Positions 1 to 12,288 of a stretch of DNA of 64,000 nucleotides are shown piece after piece. Position numbers and translations under genes: made by a program. Position 1 is the first letter of the stretch, and each line of letters starts with the position of its first letter. Location: positions 16,834,345 through 16,898,344 of the forward strand of contig OW203762.1 in assembly GCA_934045905.1 (NCBI GenBank), written 5' to 3'. Below the pieces are notes generated by a model. It made no database searches. It was not told where the DNA came from and was given only the letters and a program-made list of their open reading frames with translations. Source of the stretch: Leuctra nigra (Eukaryota > Arthropoda > Insecta > Plecoptera > Leuctridae).

Positions 1-2127
1 TGCAATTTGCCCCTCTCTGATGTTTTTGGTAATTTCTAAATGAAATTACCAAAAAAAATTATTGGTAAATGTGTATTGTCTAAATGTATTGTTTACTTCC
101 ACATTCAAGCCAGTCATGACTTAGATTGGACCAGAGTGTGAAATATTTTTTGTAGTAAAGTGTACTTATGTGTACTTGTGTATTTTTAACATAAAAACAT
201 AAACATAAAAATGTTAACATAAAAATTTTTACTATTGTTTAATTCCTTATGTTCTTATTAGGCTTGGCACCATTATCAGGGACGCCTCAATCCGAAAATA
301 ATATCTTGAGCAGCTTGTTATTGGTATCCCCTAAAGGTTTTGTGGACTAGAAACGTTCTAACACACTGCTGGAAATATGTAGACAGCAGAAGATTTAGAA
401 TCTAAATCCTGTCAATCTCATAAGTTGCGCCTCGAAATCCTCTCACGTCTCAATTTTTTGTCTGTTGAATTTCATCACAGCTTCAGATATTATTTTTTCC
501 AAACTTAGTAATTTATTGCCTTCATCATCTCGGAGTGAACAGACAATAACTCGGCTTGGAGAACATTGCTTTGCTTTTACTTGAGACATTTCACTTATTG
601 TATTTGTAATCGGACTGGGCTGAAGCTTTATGGCCGGTACGTTGTCGTTAGCTCGCGCAAAAGTCGAGGTGCAAATGTCTCCCCTGACTCTCCACTATTT
701 GCTCTGTAAAAATAAACCATTCCGCGGTTCGTAACCGCAGTCGTTACTCCACATCGTTGGCTTAGCATTCTTTAACATTAAAATGTCGGGGGGGTGAAAA
801 CACATTTCTTATGCCATAGTTACTCGACTCTAATGTTCTGCGATTCTGCATGTTCAGAGAACGAATCGCGAAACGACGCGCACTCGCCATCTAACGGGGG
901 GGCGTTGGAACTAATAACAACCCTTGGCGTCGCGTTCCACTGCCGGTAAAGTAGATATCTATAATATGTGGTCTGTATCGACACACGCGCGCCATCTAAC
1001 AGGCGACGCTGGAACTAATAGCAACACTGAGCGTCGCGATGCGCTGAACCCACGTGCTCTGTAGGCGGAACGAGGAACTATCATAAGGGACCCTTTGGCA
1101 GTGTATTCTTGTGTTTAGATGGTTGATGGAGGTGGTTGTGACCTATTATTACTGTTAGAAAACTTTTAGAGCATCATCCAACATATCGGCGGTGTTTTGA
1201 CATTTACATTTACATTTGACAGTTTTTACAATGCGACGAATGCGCACTGACTTTCTTAAATAGCCTTCTGGTTATTACTAATGTGTTTTTCTCTTGTGTT
1301 CGCTTGGAGAACTCATAGGTTTTTCATTGTCACTAAGGGTTATTGACGCTGCTTATAGGCAATAGTCGAACGGCATGAGAAGGGAGCGAAGAGTAAAAGC
1401 TTGAAGAAGATGTTGAAATACCCATGTAGTACCTGTTGCAGAGATGATCGCGACCCTCGTCGTCGCGCACCCTGGTCCGCGCAGCCTGTTGCTGATCGAC
1501 GGCGACATGAGGTCCAAGCTGGAGAACGTGATGGATGTCTTAGAGGTTTTTTATTACAGATTGATTTAGAAAATCCCTTTTCTGACACCAAATGTAATAT
1601 TTTAACATTTTAATTATATTCGAACGTAGATTCTTCGAGGCGATTTAAAGCATATATTATAAAGTCTAACATATTATTTTAAATGAACCTACCTTTATTT
1701 ACCCCGCAATACTACTATGAATAATCAAACTCAATCTCTGTTCTTGGTGACTTATATTATCTGTCTGTCTGTCAGTCTGCCTGTTTGTTTGTTGTTATTT
1801 GGTTTGTTAGTTTGCCTGTTTGTGTGTTTGTTTGTTTGTTCTTTTTGCATTGCAGGTCAAACAAAGTAATGGATCATGACAATGATTTCACAAAAGATCG
1901 GTTCATTTTGTTTCATCGGTAAATTGATTTGTGTAGTTTTAGCAGGTCACAGGAACGTATCTTCTAAGAAATAGGTACGTTTGATTCCACGTACCTATTG
2001 ATTGACGTTTCTGAAATAATCTACATGCAGTTTGATTTCCAGATATCTATTGACGTAGTATCTAAAACGTTCAACCATTCTAAGAGAATGAAACATTGAC
2101 CTGTATAACGTGAAAACAAAAATATTA
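1..2127. other. Intergenic, no gene recognised
   Basis: I see no convincing coding exon here; short open frames around 1340-1613 lack family resemblance or splice context. A diverged direct duplication is visible: about 881-925 and 985-1030 share the core GCCATCTAAC, a GGCG-type stretch, then GGAACTAATA and CAAC, in a locally GC-rich stretch (about 840-1080). The rest is A+T-rich. Confidence 0.5.
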
Positions 2128-3523
2128 TTGAGCGAGCGTAGCGAGCGTCACCACGGTACTCTTACGGCACTTTCTCTGTGTGTTTGTTTTTTTTTTTTTT
2201 TTTTTTTGTTTTTTTTGTGTTCACAGCTCAGGTCAAACGGCACAATCAATCGATCTGAAATTTTGCACATATGCTAACGTAATCTATGCGGTCCCTGGGA
2301 TCGTTTTTGAATGGGCTCATGTGATTGGTTCAAATTTAAAAAAAAATTATCTTTCGATTGGTTGTTGCGATCAATTTGAAATTTTGACAAGTCATTACGA
2401 CCAACATTGTACCCAATCATACAAAGTTTCAGCCAAATCCTCCCATGGGTAAAAATTTAAAAAAATCTTTCATATGATTTTTGAAATTTAAACTAGAACC
2501 GTATGACCGATCAACTTAAAACTTTGCATGGTCATTGGGACCAACATTATCTGTATTTTTAAAAATTTTCAGACTTATCTGTGTTTAAATCCAAAAGTTA
2601 TTGACATTTTACGGACATTTTGCGTGTTTGCTGTGAAATTACTAGAAAATGTTGATCACGGCTACTTCGACTCTTTATAGTTCCAAGGTAGTTAGAGCAA
2701 CTTTCAATCGTATGAAACTGATATGACCGTTCAACAGATCGTCTAATATTGTGTAAGTACACACACTTTTATCAGTAATTTTCCCGGGGTCCTATTCTAT
2801 AACATTAGCATTCCCGATTCTGCGGGATATGAGTGGTCCCAGGTATATATTTTTTTAAATAGATCCTATGATTTTTTAATATTAACAAGAAACATTTTAA
2901 TCATAAAGGTTCAAATTATTACAACCAACTATTGGAAACCTGGTATTCAATTTAAAAGCCACACATATCGTCTAATTACTAGCCAGAGTAATTTTATGTT
3001 CGATGAGTCATGGAGGTCTTTGTTGACTCCTGACATCAATAAACTGCTTCGTAATTAATTAATCTGTGATATAATGTGTACCTGACTCATTACCTTTAGT
3101 TATTAGGACGTAATGTACTTTTAGTTTTTGACCGAGGTGAGTCATGGTGCAGCGGTTTTTTGATGAAAGGGGGGAAAGCTGGCGAATGTCGTCAGTTGAC
3201 TGATGAAGATGATAGAATAATCATCGAAATATTGTTTTAATGTGTGGCTTTTAAATTGAATACCAGGTTTACAATAGTTGTATGTAATAATTAGTATACT
3301 AACTGGTATATAATCTCTTCTTGTTTCTAATAACATAAAGGTTCAATTTGCATGGTTATTGGGACTAATACTACAGGAATATTTGGAGATTTTCATACCA
3401 GTCTGTGACGAAATTAAAGAATTATTGGCTTTTAATGACATTTTCAATAGACAGAATTTCGGTTCGATGTGTTGCGCATATCCGTGCTCGCTCATCAACG
3501 CGTTACACTGAGCGTTTTCCTAG
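2128..3523 (+). mobile_element. Helitron-like non-autonomous element, copy H1
   Basis: It starts with TTGAGCGAGCGTAGCGAGCG and ends with a hairpin (CGCTCA, an AACGCGTT loop region, TGAGCG) followed by TTTTCCTAG and a host T. A 3' hairpin a few bases before CTAG with no target duplication is typical of Helitron 3' ends. Copies with the same start and end lie at 7902-8920 and 58123-59447. The 5' end lacks the canonical TC, so the class is inferred. Arms at about 2914-2970 and 3208-3298 are inverted repeats of each other and may be a nested foldback element. No transposase is encoded. Confidence 0.6.
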
Positions 3524-3766
3524 TATAGAAAAAAATGCATTTACCAACTCTGTTTATTACACAGCCAAAGATCATTGTACAACTCGTAGTAAAATATAAA
3601 AAACCATATTAAAACAGTGTCGGTAAAACAATAAAACAGTCAACAAAAAAATCATTACAACCATAACATTGCAAGAAGCGTGTCTGGTTGAGTAATATGT
3701 CAATGACTCAATAATGATGAATGAGTGTTCTTCGATGGGATGAAACATTTTAGGTAAGTAAGATGA

Positions 3767-6225
3767 TTATGACAAATGTCGCAAGCAGAGCACCATCTTG
3801 ACGCCGTCAGAAGTCGTCCGATCAACTTTATCTACCGGGCGGTCTCCACTCTTGTTCCTTGCTCTGGGATCTGCCCCTTGTTCCACCAGGTATTCCGCAA
3901 CGTCCAACCACTCTTCCTCTGCGGCACAGTGCAGCAAGGTGTTTCCTTCGTTGTCGGTCACTGTGAGGTCGGCATCATGTTCATCGACCAGATATTTCAG
4001 CACATCAAGCGAGCCAGTCATTGCTGCGATGTGCTGAAGTGTGTTCCCATCACTGTCCGTCACTGACACGTCAGCATTGTGTGTCAGGACAAGGTATTTG
4101 AAAACTTCAAACGAATTTCTCGTAGTGTCTTCAACGTCGCTGTCATCATTGTGTGCCAGATCCAGGCATTTCATCAAGAGTACAGAACTTCCTGCACATG
4201 CGTACTGTGCAAGTGTGTTTCCAACATTGTTGGTCACTGTGAGGTCAGCATTGTGTAGTTCAAGATATCTCAACACTTGCAACGAGCCTCCTGCACAGGC
4301 GTAATGTTGAAGTGAGTCCTCTTCACTGTTCGTCACTGTAAGGTCTGCACTTTGCTCATCATCTAGATATTTTAACACTTGTAACGAACCTCCTGCACAT
4401 GCGTAATGTTGAAGCGAGTCCCCATCATAGTTGATCACAAAGAGATCAGCATTGTGCTTATTTACAAGATATTGAAGCAACTCCAGTGAATCGTTCTTGC
4501 ATGCTATGTGTTGAAGTGTGTTGCCAGCGTTATTGGTCACTGCAAGGTCAGCATTGTGCTCAAGGGCCAGATAGTTGAGAACCTCTAAAGAACCTCCTTC
4601 ACATGCGTAATGTTGAAGCGTGTCTCCGTCAACATCTCTCACTCTGAGGTCAGCATTGTGCTCACAAGCTAGATACTTGAGCACGTCTAGAAACCCATTC
4701 TTAGATGCAATGTGTTGCAATGTACTTCCATGAATGTTAGTCACTGTTAGATCGACATTGTGTTCATTGAGATATTTTAGCATTGCTAACGAACCATTCT
4801 CTGTTGCAACTTGTTGCATTGTGTACCCCATATTATTGGTCACTCTGAGGTCAGCATTGTGTTCATCCACTAGATACTTAAGCACGTCTAATGATCCTCC
4901 TGCACATGCGAAATATTGAAGAGGGTTTCCTTCATTATCCATCACTGTGAGGTCAATATTATGTTCATTCACTAGATACTTTAGCACGTCCAACGAGCCT
5001 GCTGCACATGCGCAATGTTGAACTGTGTATCCATTATTGTCGGTCACTCTGAGGTCAGCATCGTTTTCAAATACTAAGTATTTTAGTACATCCAATGATC
5101 CGCTTGCGCATGCGAGGTGTTGAAGTGTGTACCCTGTATTGTTGGTCACTGTGAGGTCAGCACTGTGTTCATATACTAGATATTTCAGGACGTCCAATGA
5201 ATCATTTATACATGCGATGTGTTGAAGGGTGTTCCCAGAATTGTTCGTCACCTCAAGGTCAGCGTTGTGTTCAAGAGCAAGATATTTGAGCACCTCTATC
5301 GAACGTCCTTCACATGCGAGGTGTTGAAGCGTGCTCCCATCATTGTTGGTTACATTTAGATCAGCACCGTGTTCTTGTACAAGATATTTTAGCACGTCTA
5401 AAGAATCGTTCTTGCATGCCATGTGTTGAAGTGTGTTCCCGTCGTCGTCAGTTCCTGTGAAGTCAACAATGTACTCATTTACTAGTCTTTTGAACTCATT
5501 CAAAGTTAATCTTTTGGGTGTAAAGGGTTGCAGAATGTCCCCGTCAAAGCTGCTATCTTTGAGCTCAGCGTTGTGCTTACTTTCTAGATATTTTAGAACG
5601 TTGAACGAACCACTCTCAGAGGCGACGTATTGCAGTGTGTTCCCATGAATGTTACACACTTTGAGGTCGGCATTGTGTTCATCTACTAAATATCTTAGAA
5701 CATCCATCGAATCAGTAATGCATGCAAAGTGTTGAAGTGTGTCCCCATCATTGTTTGTCACTTTGAGATCAGCATTATGTTCACATACTAGATATTTAAG
5801 CACGGTCAACGAATCAGTACTAGATGCATAGTGTTGAATGGTGTCTCCTTCATTGTTGGTCACTGTGAGGTCAGTTTTGTGCTCAAGAACTAGATATTTT
5901 AGCACCGCCAAAGAATCATTCTTACAGGCGTAGTGTTGAAGTGTGCTCCCGTCATTGTCGGCCACTGTGAGGTCAGCATTGTGATTTAGTATGAGATATT
6001 TGAGCACGTCTAACGACCCCCCTTCACAGGCATGGTGTAGAATCGTGGTCCCAGCATTGTTTGTCGCAGTGAGGTCGGCGCCGTGGCTGATGAGATACTG
6101 GACTGTCTCGAGGTCTCCTCGCTTAGCGGCAATGTCGAGTAATGCCCTTCTACTTTCTTCTGCCCACGTCGCCATCAGCTCTGCCTGATGTCTTCTTGTG
6201 CTTGTGTCGGACAGCAGTCGTTTCC
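3767..6225 (-). CDS. Ankyrin-repeat protein, long 3'-terminal coding exon
   Basis: An uninterrupted frame of about 820 codons ends in TAA. From about residue 30 of the exon it is built of roughly 23 ankyrin repeats of 33-34 residues, with consensus pieces TLQHYAC, GSLDVLKYLV, EHNADLTVTN and G. These keep the ankyrin TxLHxA-type first-helix core (here TLQHxA), the second helix and the final turn, so a cytosolic or nuclear protein-binding solenoid is expected; the partner is unknown. The reading frame has no Met at its upstream edge. A good acceptor (TTGATTTGTTCCCAG) lies just before 6225, leaving two bases of a split codon, so an upstream exon probably exists. If not, the first Met is at 6175 (MATWAEESRR). 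The repeats are unusually uniform, implying recent internal duplication or gene conversion. No signal peptide or membrane segment is seen. One repeat near residues 215-245 is degenerate. Confidence 0.85.
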
Positions 6226-6326
6226 CTGGGAACAAATCAAAGATTCATTTGCAAGGGGTTGACTTGTTGATACTGTACGAATGTTTATAATCATTTGTAA
6301 CAAATTTAACAGGGATCGAATTATCT

Positions 6327-6443
6327 AGCCCGGTTTTACAATGTTCTGCTAAATCAGTAGTTAGTGGCCATTCATTGGTTTGACATCGCAATCGAGTCCT
6401 AACCAACCATGTAAAATTTAGTAGAGCATTGCAAAACTGGCCC
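6327..6443. repeat. Short foldback MITE
   Basis: The ends are imperfect inverted repeats: GCCCGGTTTTACAATG on the left and CATTGCAAAACTGGCCC on the right, each followed inward by a TAGTAGA/TCTGCTA-like match. It lies upstream of the ankyrin exon. A related foldback with GGGCCAGT-type ends is at 12696-12833. Confidence 0.5.
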
Positions 6444-6797
6444 TATCTGACAGTTACCGAAAGGACGGCCGCTAAAATCGAATCTTACTCCGCCAAAGAA
6501 CCTTCAATTCATATTGCATATCACAAAACACGAAGCGTGTTGCTAGATAGTATTATAATAAATAATGTAACCTGAAAACGTACCTTCCAAAATCTCCAAG
6601 GAGTGTCAGGAATCTTTGTTTCCGGGACCCGGGGTTGTTTTATTTTCCAGAACAATATAAGCCCTCTTTATTCATGCACTGCCACTTTATTAGGTGCACT
6701 GAATGAGGTTTAATTTTTCAAGTGGCCGTGGTTAATGAAGTTGAAAAATTACAAGTTCGTTTTTCCTATGTTTGAACTCTCTACAGACCGAGACACC

Positions 6798-6892
6798 GTC
6801 ATTTGTTCTGTTAGGCCGAGAAAGACAACATTGCAAGGTGAGCGCGCAATGAAGTCTTTCTCGGCCTAGCAGAACAACTGACTGTGGCGAGA
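6798..6892. repeat. Imperfect hairpin repeat
   Basis: TTCTGTTAGGCCGAGAAAGA on the left is mirrored by TCTTTCTCGGCCTAGCAGAA on the right with a short loop. It is probably a small foldback element; no gene is visible around it (6450-7200). Confidence 0.5.
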
Positions 6893-7205
6893 GTTCTGTG
6901 AACTCTGTAGTGTGAACTCTGTGGTGAGAGTTGAGAAATTCAAATTTTATTGACTGCTGTCCACAATACATGGTTGACCATTGAGATCCAGCTTACTTAT
7001 CAATATAAAATACATTAAAATTAATAACTAATGAAATATTTATGAATGAAGTTAATTGGTTTTAAAATAAAGATATTGATATTTACAATTACTTTCTATA
7101 CAATACTAAAAACTATTATTATAAAGGTGATTATGAAGAATGCAAATAGAAGATTTAAAAAAAAAAAGGTAAAAAAACAGTAAAAAAAGACTGTATGGGT
7201 TTGAT

Positions 7206-7296
7206 GTATAGATACTAGACCTACACTTCCCCCGCCCCCCCCCCCCCCCCCCCGCCCTCCGCACCTGGGGCGGGGGAAGTGTAGGTCTAGTCGTTT
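7206..7296. repeat. Hairpin around a poly-C tract
   Basis: ACTAGACCTACACTTCCCCC and its reverse complement flank a pure C run, so the whole segment is a 25-bp inverted repeat around a homopolymer. The C run is a possible i-motif/G-quadruplex and a likely place for length error in assembly. Confidence 0.6.
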
Positions 7297-7514
7297 TAGT
7301 TTAATGATATTGTATGTTATACAATATGTGATTGTACAAGTGATTGTATTTTATTTGGTAATCGAAATTTTCTGTAGAAAATTTTACTTTTCTGTGATCC
7401 TGGGAGTGACGGTCAAGTCGTTGCTTCTCTTGGATTTAGATTGAATGTAAGGTTTTGTGGAAATCTTGCCAGCCTCTGAAGAAAATTTGAACTCTTCTCA
7501 ACTCCTGCAATTGC

Positions 7515-7613
7515 TTATTTGTGAATTATTTATACGGAATTTCGGTTAGATGGTTAGATGTACCGGTGCTCGCTTATCAACGCGTTACACCGAACGATTT
7601 CTTAGTAACAATA
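7515..7613 (+). repeat. Helitron-like 3'-end remnant
   Basis: This fragment keeps only the 3' terminal region of the H family (GCTCGCTTATCAACGCGTTA, then a degenerate ACCGAACGATTTCTTAG). It is a truncated or decayed copy. Confidence 0.5.
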
Positions 7614-7901
7614 TATTAATAGATATCTAGTGGAGCGGTCGCTCCACGCCAGCCAAGTCGTACGGCGCGCGCACACACTCATTTAAAAAGGCTGGAGCAA
7701 ACCCACTTTTACTGTAAGCATCAAAGTGGCATTTTCGGCCTACTGGATCTTAAAATTGGAAAATCTCACATTGTTGCGATATATCTTAATTTCGAGCTAT
7801 GGCCCACCCTACAACATATACCAAATTTGGGAACAATAGGTTACGCCCTTTGCGCGCTAGAGGGCCGTGAAAACAGTGTTTTAGGGCGGTTTTCATAATA
7901 A

Positions 7902-8920
7902 TTGAGCGAGCGTAGCGAGCGTCACCACGGTACTCTTATGGCACTTTCTCTGTGTGTTTGTTTTTTTTTTGTTTGTTTGTTGTTTTTTTTGTGGTCACAG
8001 CCCAGGTCAAACCGCTCAAGCAATCGATCTGAAATTTTGTACACATACTAACGTAATCTATGCGGTCCCTGGGATCGTTTTTGAACGGGCTCCCGTGATT
8101 GGTTCAAATTTAAAAAAAATTATCTTTTGATTGGTTGCTTCGATCAATTTGAAATTTAGCAAAAACATTGCAACCAACATTGTACCCAATCATAAAAAGT
8201 TTCAGCCAAATCCTCCTATTGGTTAAAATTTAAAACCATTTTTCATGTGATTTTTGACATTTAAACTAGAACAGATTGACCGATCAACTTAAAACTTCGC
8301 GTGGTCATTGGTACCAACATTTTAGGTATTTTTGCCAATTTTCAGTCTAATCTGTCGTTATTTTCAAAAGTTTTGTCATTTTAAGGTCATTTTATTCCGT
8401 AATCTTGAAAAATGTATACTAAATGGTCATCCCTGCCTTCTTTAAGCTTCTGCTCCAAGGCAAGGCCTGTAGAGCAGCCAAGCTATCCACAATGTAAAGT
8501 AAAATGAAAGCATTTTTGAGCTAGCGCATAAAATCGGATGCAGTACGAAGGACAAATCCTCTAATTGGTTTAAGTTTAAATAATATCTTCTGATTGGTCG
8601 ACAATCAAAATGTTCACATAAAGTTCAAATTATGCATGGTGATCAAGACCAACTAATATTAAATTTTACATATTGTAAGCGCAATCAGTCAAGTATTAAT
8701 TGTAATTTTACGAATTTAGTATGGGATGTCACAAGAGATTTCTGGAGAAAGTATGTAGGTAAGACTTCACGACACAATGGATCTGTTATTCATCCAGAGT
8801 ATTATGGAGATTGAAAATTTGCAGAGAAAATCGTCTTGTGCAGTGTCGTGTATCGTTACTATGGGGATGTTGCATGTTCTGTGCTCGCTCATCAACGCGT
8901 TACACTGAGCGTTTTCCTAG
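7902..8920 (+). mobile_element. Helitron-like element, copy H2, nested in copy A
   Basis: It has the same TTGAGCGAGCGTAGCGAGCG start and hairpin-TTTTCCTAG end as H1. It interrupts copy A at a run of AAT triplets. The uninterrupted equivalent is preserved on the opposite strand in copy C near 57795-57811 (GAGATTATTATTATGAAAAC), so both element ends are defined to within the microsatellite. The mismatch between filled and empty site is one ATA triplet. Confidence 0.7.
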
Positions 8921-10109
8921 TAATAATCTCAGTAGTAGTAGTCTCCTGGAATTTAAATCCGGTAAACAGGCCACAGCCTAAACGGCTGAACCGATTGATT
9001 TAAAATTTTTACCACATATGCACTTTTGGCGTCTGAGGTGCCTTTTGCTATAACTGGTTTTATGCCGCCATTTTGAAACCGGAAGTGACGTCATATCTCG
9101 TCGTCAACGGCTGGACCGATTGGAACGAAAATTGCGCCAAACGATCCAGACGGTCATCTATATGCATGATAAGTAGCAAAAGACTAAACATTATGTTAAA
9201 GAAACCGGAAATGACGTAATGAAATTTGAAATACATCGATTGGCTTTTTGGCAACAAATATTGATCCGATTATTTTGATATTTATGTAACGTATGTACTT
9301 TTGACGTCTCATGTAACTTGTTATAAAACCAACCGGAAGCCGCCATTTTGAAACCGGAAGTGACATCATATCTCAATAACGGCTAAATAGATTTCAACGA
9401 AACCAGCGCAAAACAATTTAGACGGTCAACTTTATGTATTATCATCAATAATATTTGCAGTTTCTCATACCTAAACCGGAAATGACGTCACACATTTTAA
9501 TAATCTCACAAATTTTTATTTTGATGCAATAAATATACTATTTGAGACAGCTTATAAAATTATAATCATGTTTCAAATATACTTCAAGGGGTCAGAGATT
9601 TCAGCCGCCATTTTTAAACCGGAAGTAACGTCATATCTCAAAAACTGATAGACAAATCGGTATGAAACTAGCGCCAAACGATTCGGATGGCCATCTCTAG
9701 GGAATATGAACAGTACAAATGGAATTTTCCTATTTATGAGACCGGAAATGACGTCATTCAAATGTATAAATTATTATAATTCCCTCCTATACAATAAATA
9801 CATATTCAGAAAGCTTAAAATGATACACATCATTTATAGAAATAAATTCTATGTGGCATTGCAGAAAGTTCAGCAGCCATTTTGAAAACCGAAGTGTTTC
9901 CATAATTCGGAACTGGGTTGACTGATTGGAATGAAACCTTTGCTATTCTTCGTGAAAGATCATTTAAAGCAATTATTTAGGACCATACGCTGCTATTCAT
10001 TAGTGGTAACGAAATTGTAAAGGGTGATGATTTTTTAAAAGAATTTAGTAATTGTTCATTTCATATGTGTCACAAGTTGTTAGAATAAACTAAAAAAAGG
10101 AGTGATATC

Positions 10110-10504
10110 CCCATAAAAAACACTTCGTGTAAAAATACCAGCCAAGTCTCTTCAACTAAAAAAAAATATGAAATCTAAAAATTCTGCACTGAAAAGTAGT
10201 GATATCAAAAAATTAGCCAAGTCAAAACTTTATTTGAAAATCAAAAAATACTTGGCGCATCGTTTTTTTTAGGGCATTATAGGTATACTATGTATATGTA
10301 TATTTCATGTATAATTTATAATTGGCTTATACTTCCAAGCTATTTATGTACACGATGCGCCAAGTATTTTTTGATTTTCAAATAAAGTTTTGACTTGGCT
10401 AATTTTTTGATATCACTACTTTTCAGTGCAGAATTTTTAGATTTCATATTTTTTTTTAGTTGAAGAGACTTGGCTGGTATTTTTACACGGAGTGTTTTTT
10501 ATGG
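10110..10504. repeat. Large near-perfect palindrome, about 190-bp arms
   Basis: CATAAAAAACACTTCGTGTA at the left is mirrored at the right. The arms share AGCCAAGTCTCTTCAACT, TAGTGATATCAAAAAATTAG and ATACTTGGCGCATCG in inverted order around a short A+T-rich centre near 10300. The same palindrome begins copies B (52227-52617) and C (56223-56617). A diverged half-copy lies at about 17755-17910. Confidence 0.85.
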
Positions 10505-10953
10505 GTATTATTCTACTCGCGACGCTCGTCCGTCGCTCTCAAGGAGCGTTTTTGTTCCAGACAAATGCTGACCACACATGGTAGGAGCTAGATAAAAGGT
10601 TCAGCTGCTCTCGCTTTTTCTATATTCATAACCGGTTGACAATAGAGAATTATTTTCTATATTTCCCTCTGAAACAGCTTCGAACCGACCGATGTATGTG
10701 TCTACAATTCGATGACCGCTCTTATCCAGAAAAATGTTTGTCACACCATAGAGATTCACGGTATAATTAATTACTATGATGAATTCACTCCATTTTTATT
10801 AAATGTCCTTCCTGCTTTTATAATGTGTTTATGGCTAACGGGTTAACAGAGGACAAAGCTTTTTTACGCAATTGTTGAATACAAGCGGAAGTGAACATGT
10901 TTACTAAATAAAATCACCCTGAAGTTCAAGCTGATAGTTTTATTGTACGTGTG

Positions 10954-10960
10954 TATAAAA
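10954..10960 (+). promoter_or_regulatory. Possible TATA box of the Thr-rich secreted gene
   Basis: TATAAAA lies 112 bases upstream of the ATG at 11066, in the right orientation. No strong initiator is obvious 25-31 bases downstream, so this is a candidate only. Confidence 0.35.
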
Positions 10961-11065
10961 AGATCGTATCATTAAACATATTATGTAATTACCTCCGATA
11001 CGCATCTCCGCAAACGCACCCGATCACACTTGGAATGGCTGTTTGTTGTCACAACTGACTCTAGG

Positions 11066-12040
11066 ATGAAGTGTGTGCAAATTGTTCTACTCGTATTGGT
11101 TCTGCACGCTGTAAGTTTCCCATATTCTTACAACCACCTATTTATTGTATCTATAGTTTGATTTCCTAGCTAAGTTGCATTCCTATCGAATAGGGTAGTT
11201 GCATCGCCCTGGTTGCTATGGTAACATACCTCAATCTTGTTTATATTACTGGGGACAGGCAATTTTTCAATAGTTTAATCGTATTAAAATATAGCTGTGA
11301 AAGAAAGATAATAAAAAGAAATACAGAAATAGTATGAAATGAAATAAGGAAATACTATTAAAAACGATAATGATTGCTTATTTAGGAAGGTAAATTTATT
11401 TTCTGAAAGCGTCTGTCCCCCATTATATTTTGGTTAGATGTGAATTCAGATGATATTGCCATATTAGGTATTTCAAGTGGGCAAGCACGATTTAAATTCG
11501 TGTTCTTTTCCGTCGACGACTAATGAAAATTACAGAATGAAACGCAATATTATTGTAAAAAAATGGTCAATGAATTCCTTGTTTATACCTAATAAGGCAA
11601 GCTCAAGCAGGGCCTTTGTTATTAAAAAGATATTTGCCAAAGACTAGGAGACTATTAGTTTGTTCATTTTTTTCAGAAAATCGGTCATGATTTATTTGTT
11701 TCGAAACTTATAACTCGAACTTTTGTAAGGCTAATCTTAAACGTTAATATTTCACAATTATTATTATTATTATGAATTGAAGCGTCTAAATTGTGTCGTC
11801 TTTTGCTTCCAGTTGCGTCTCGACGCTACATCAGCCGTCCCGACGCCTCACAGAAGCGTCGGGAACAACAGGATCATCATCATCCTGCCAAGACGTGAGA
11901 GCCGCGGCCGATGGCGCTGGCGTCCCAACTGGACCACGACGACGTCCCCAACGACGTCTACAACCACGACCACGACGACGACGACGACAACGACGACGAC
12001 GACGGCGCCGACGACAATCACAATGTCGCAGTATGGTTGA
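11066..12040 (+). CDS. Small secreted Thr-rich (mucin-like) protein, two exons
   Basis: Exon 1 is 11066-11110: ATG plus 14 codons giving MKCVQIVLLVLVLHA, a hydrophobic signal-peptide core, ending at a GTAAGT donor. Exon 2 is 11813-12040, after acceptor TTTTGCTTCCAG, and joins in phase to end at TGA; the predicted protein is 90 residues. After the signal peptide come a basic, Ile- and Trp-containing stretch (RIIIILPRR, RWRWRPNW), then a run of Thr with a few Pro/Ser/Ala (SPTTST, APTT), and the end MSQYG. Poly-Thr segments of this kind are typical O-glycosylation regions. The ACG codon run is also a microsatellite, so length may vary. I do not recognise a family; a secreted salivary, cuticular or gut-lining protein is possible. 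A polyadenylation signal follows at 12282. Confidence 0.65.
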
Positions 12041-12281
12041 TGATGAAGAGTCCAGGCGCGATGAAGATTCAGGAAAAGTTGTGTAATTGAAATCCTGTTT
12101 AGTTTACCCGACACTATTGATCGGTAAATTTTGGAAACTTATAAAATTGAACATTTCGATCGCAAGTTTTGTGAAATGTATGTATTTCATTCATGAGAAC
12201 TGACTGATAGTGATGGAATGGTTTTCCTAACGTGTATTACATTATTTGAAAATGGTTTATTACTTAGAATTCTCCTATGTA

Positions 12282-12287
12282 AATAAA
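12282..12287 (+). terminator. Polyadenylation signal, Thr-rich gene
   Basis: AATAAA lies 242 bases after the stop codon of the upstream gene, in the same orientation. Confidence 0.5.
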
Positions 12288-12288
12288 A

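Larger units (their letters stand above)
7627..10504 (-). mobile_element. Composite palindrome-plus-minisatellite element, copy A
   Basis: Read on the minus strand the element starts with a large palindrome (10110-10504). It continues through several diverged units with the core ACTTCCGGTTTCAAAATGGC, and ends with the hairpin GTGGAGCG..CGCTCCAC followed by TAG. Copies on the plus strand are at 52227-54045 and 56223-58074. Copy A is 2878 bp; subtracting the nested Helitron-like insertion at 7902-8920 leaves about 1859 bp, almost exactly the 1852 bp of copy C. No target duplication is seen. A terminal hairpin plus CTAG suggests rolling-circle transposition, but the hairpin sits directly at the end, unlike classical Helitrons. 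No protein is encoded. Confidence 0.65.
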
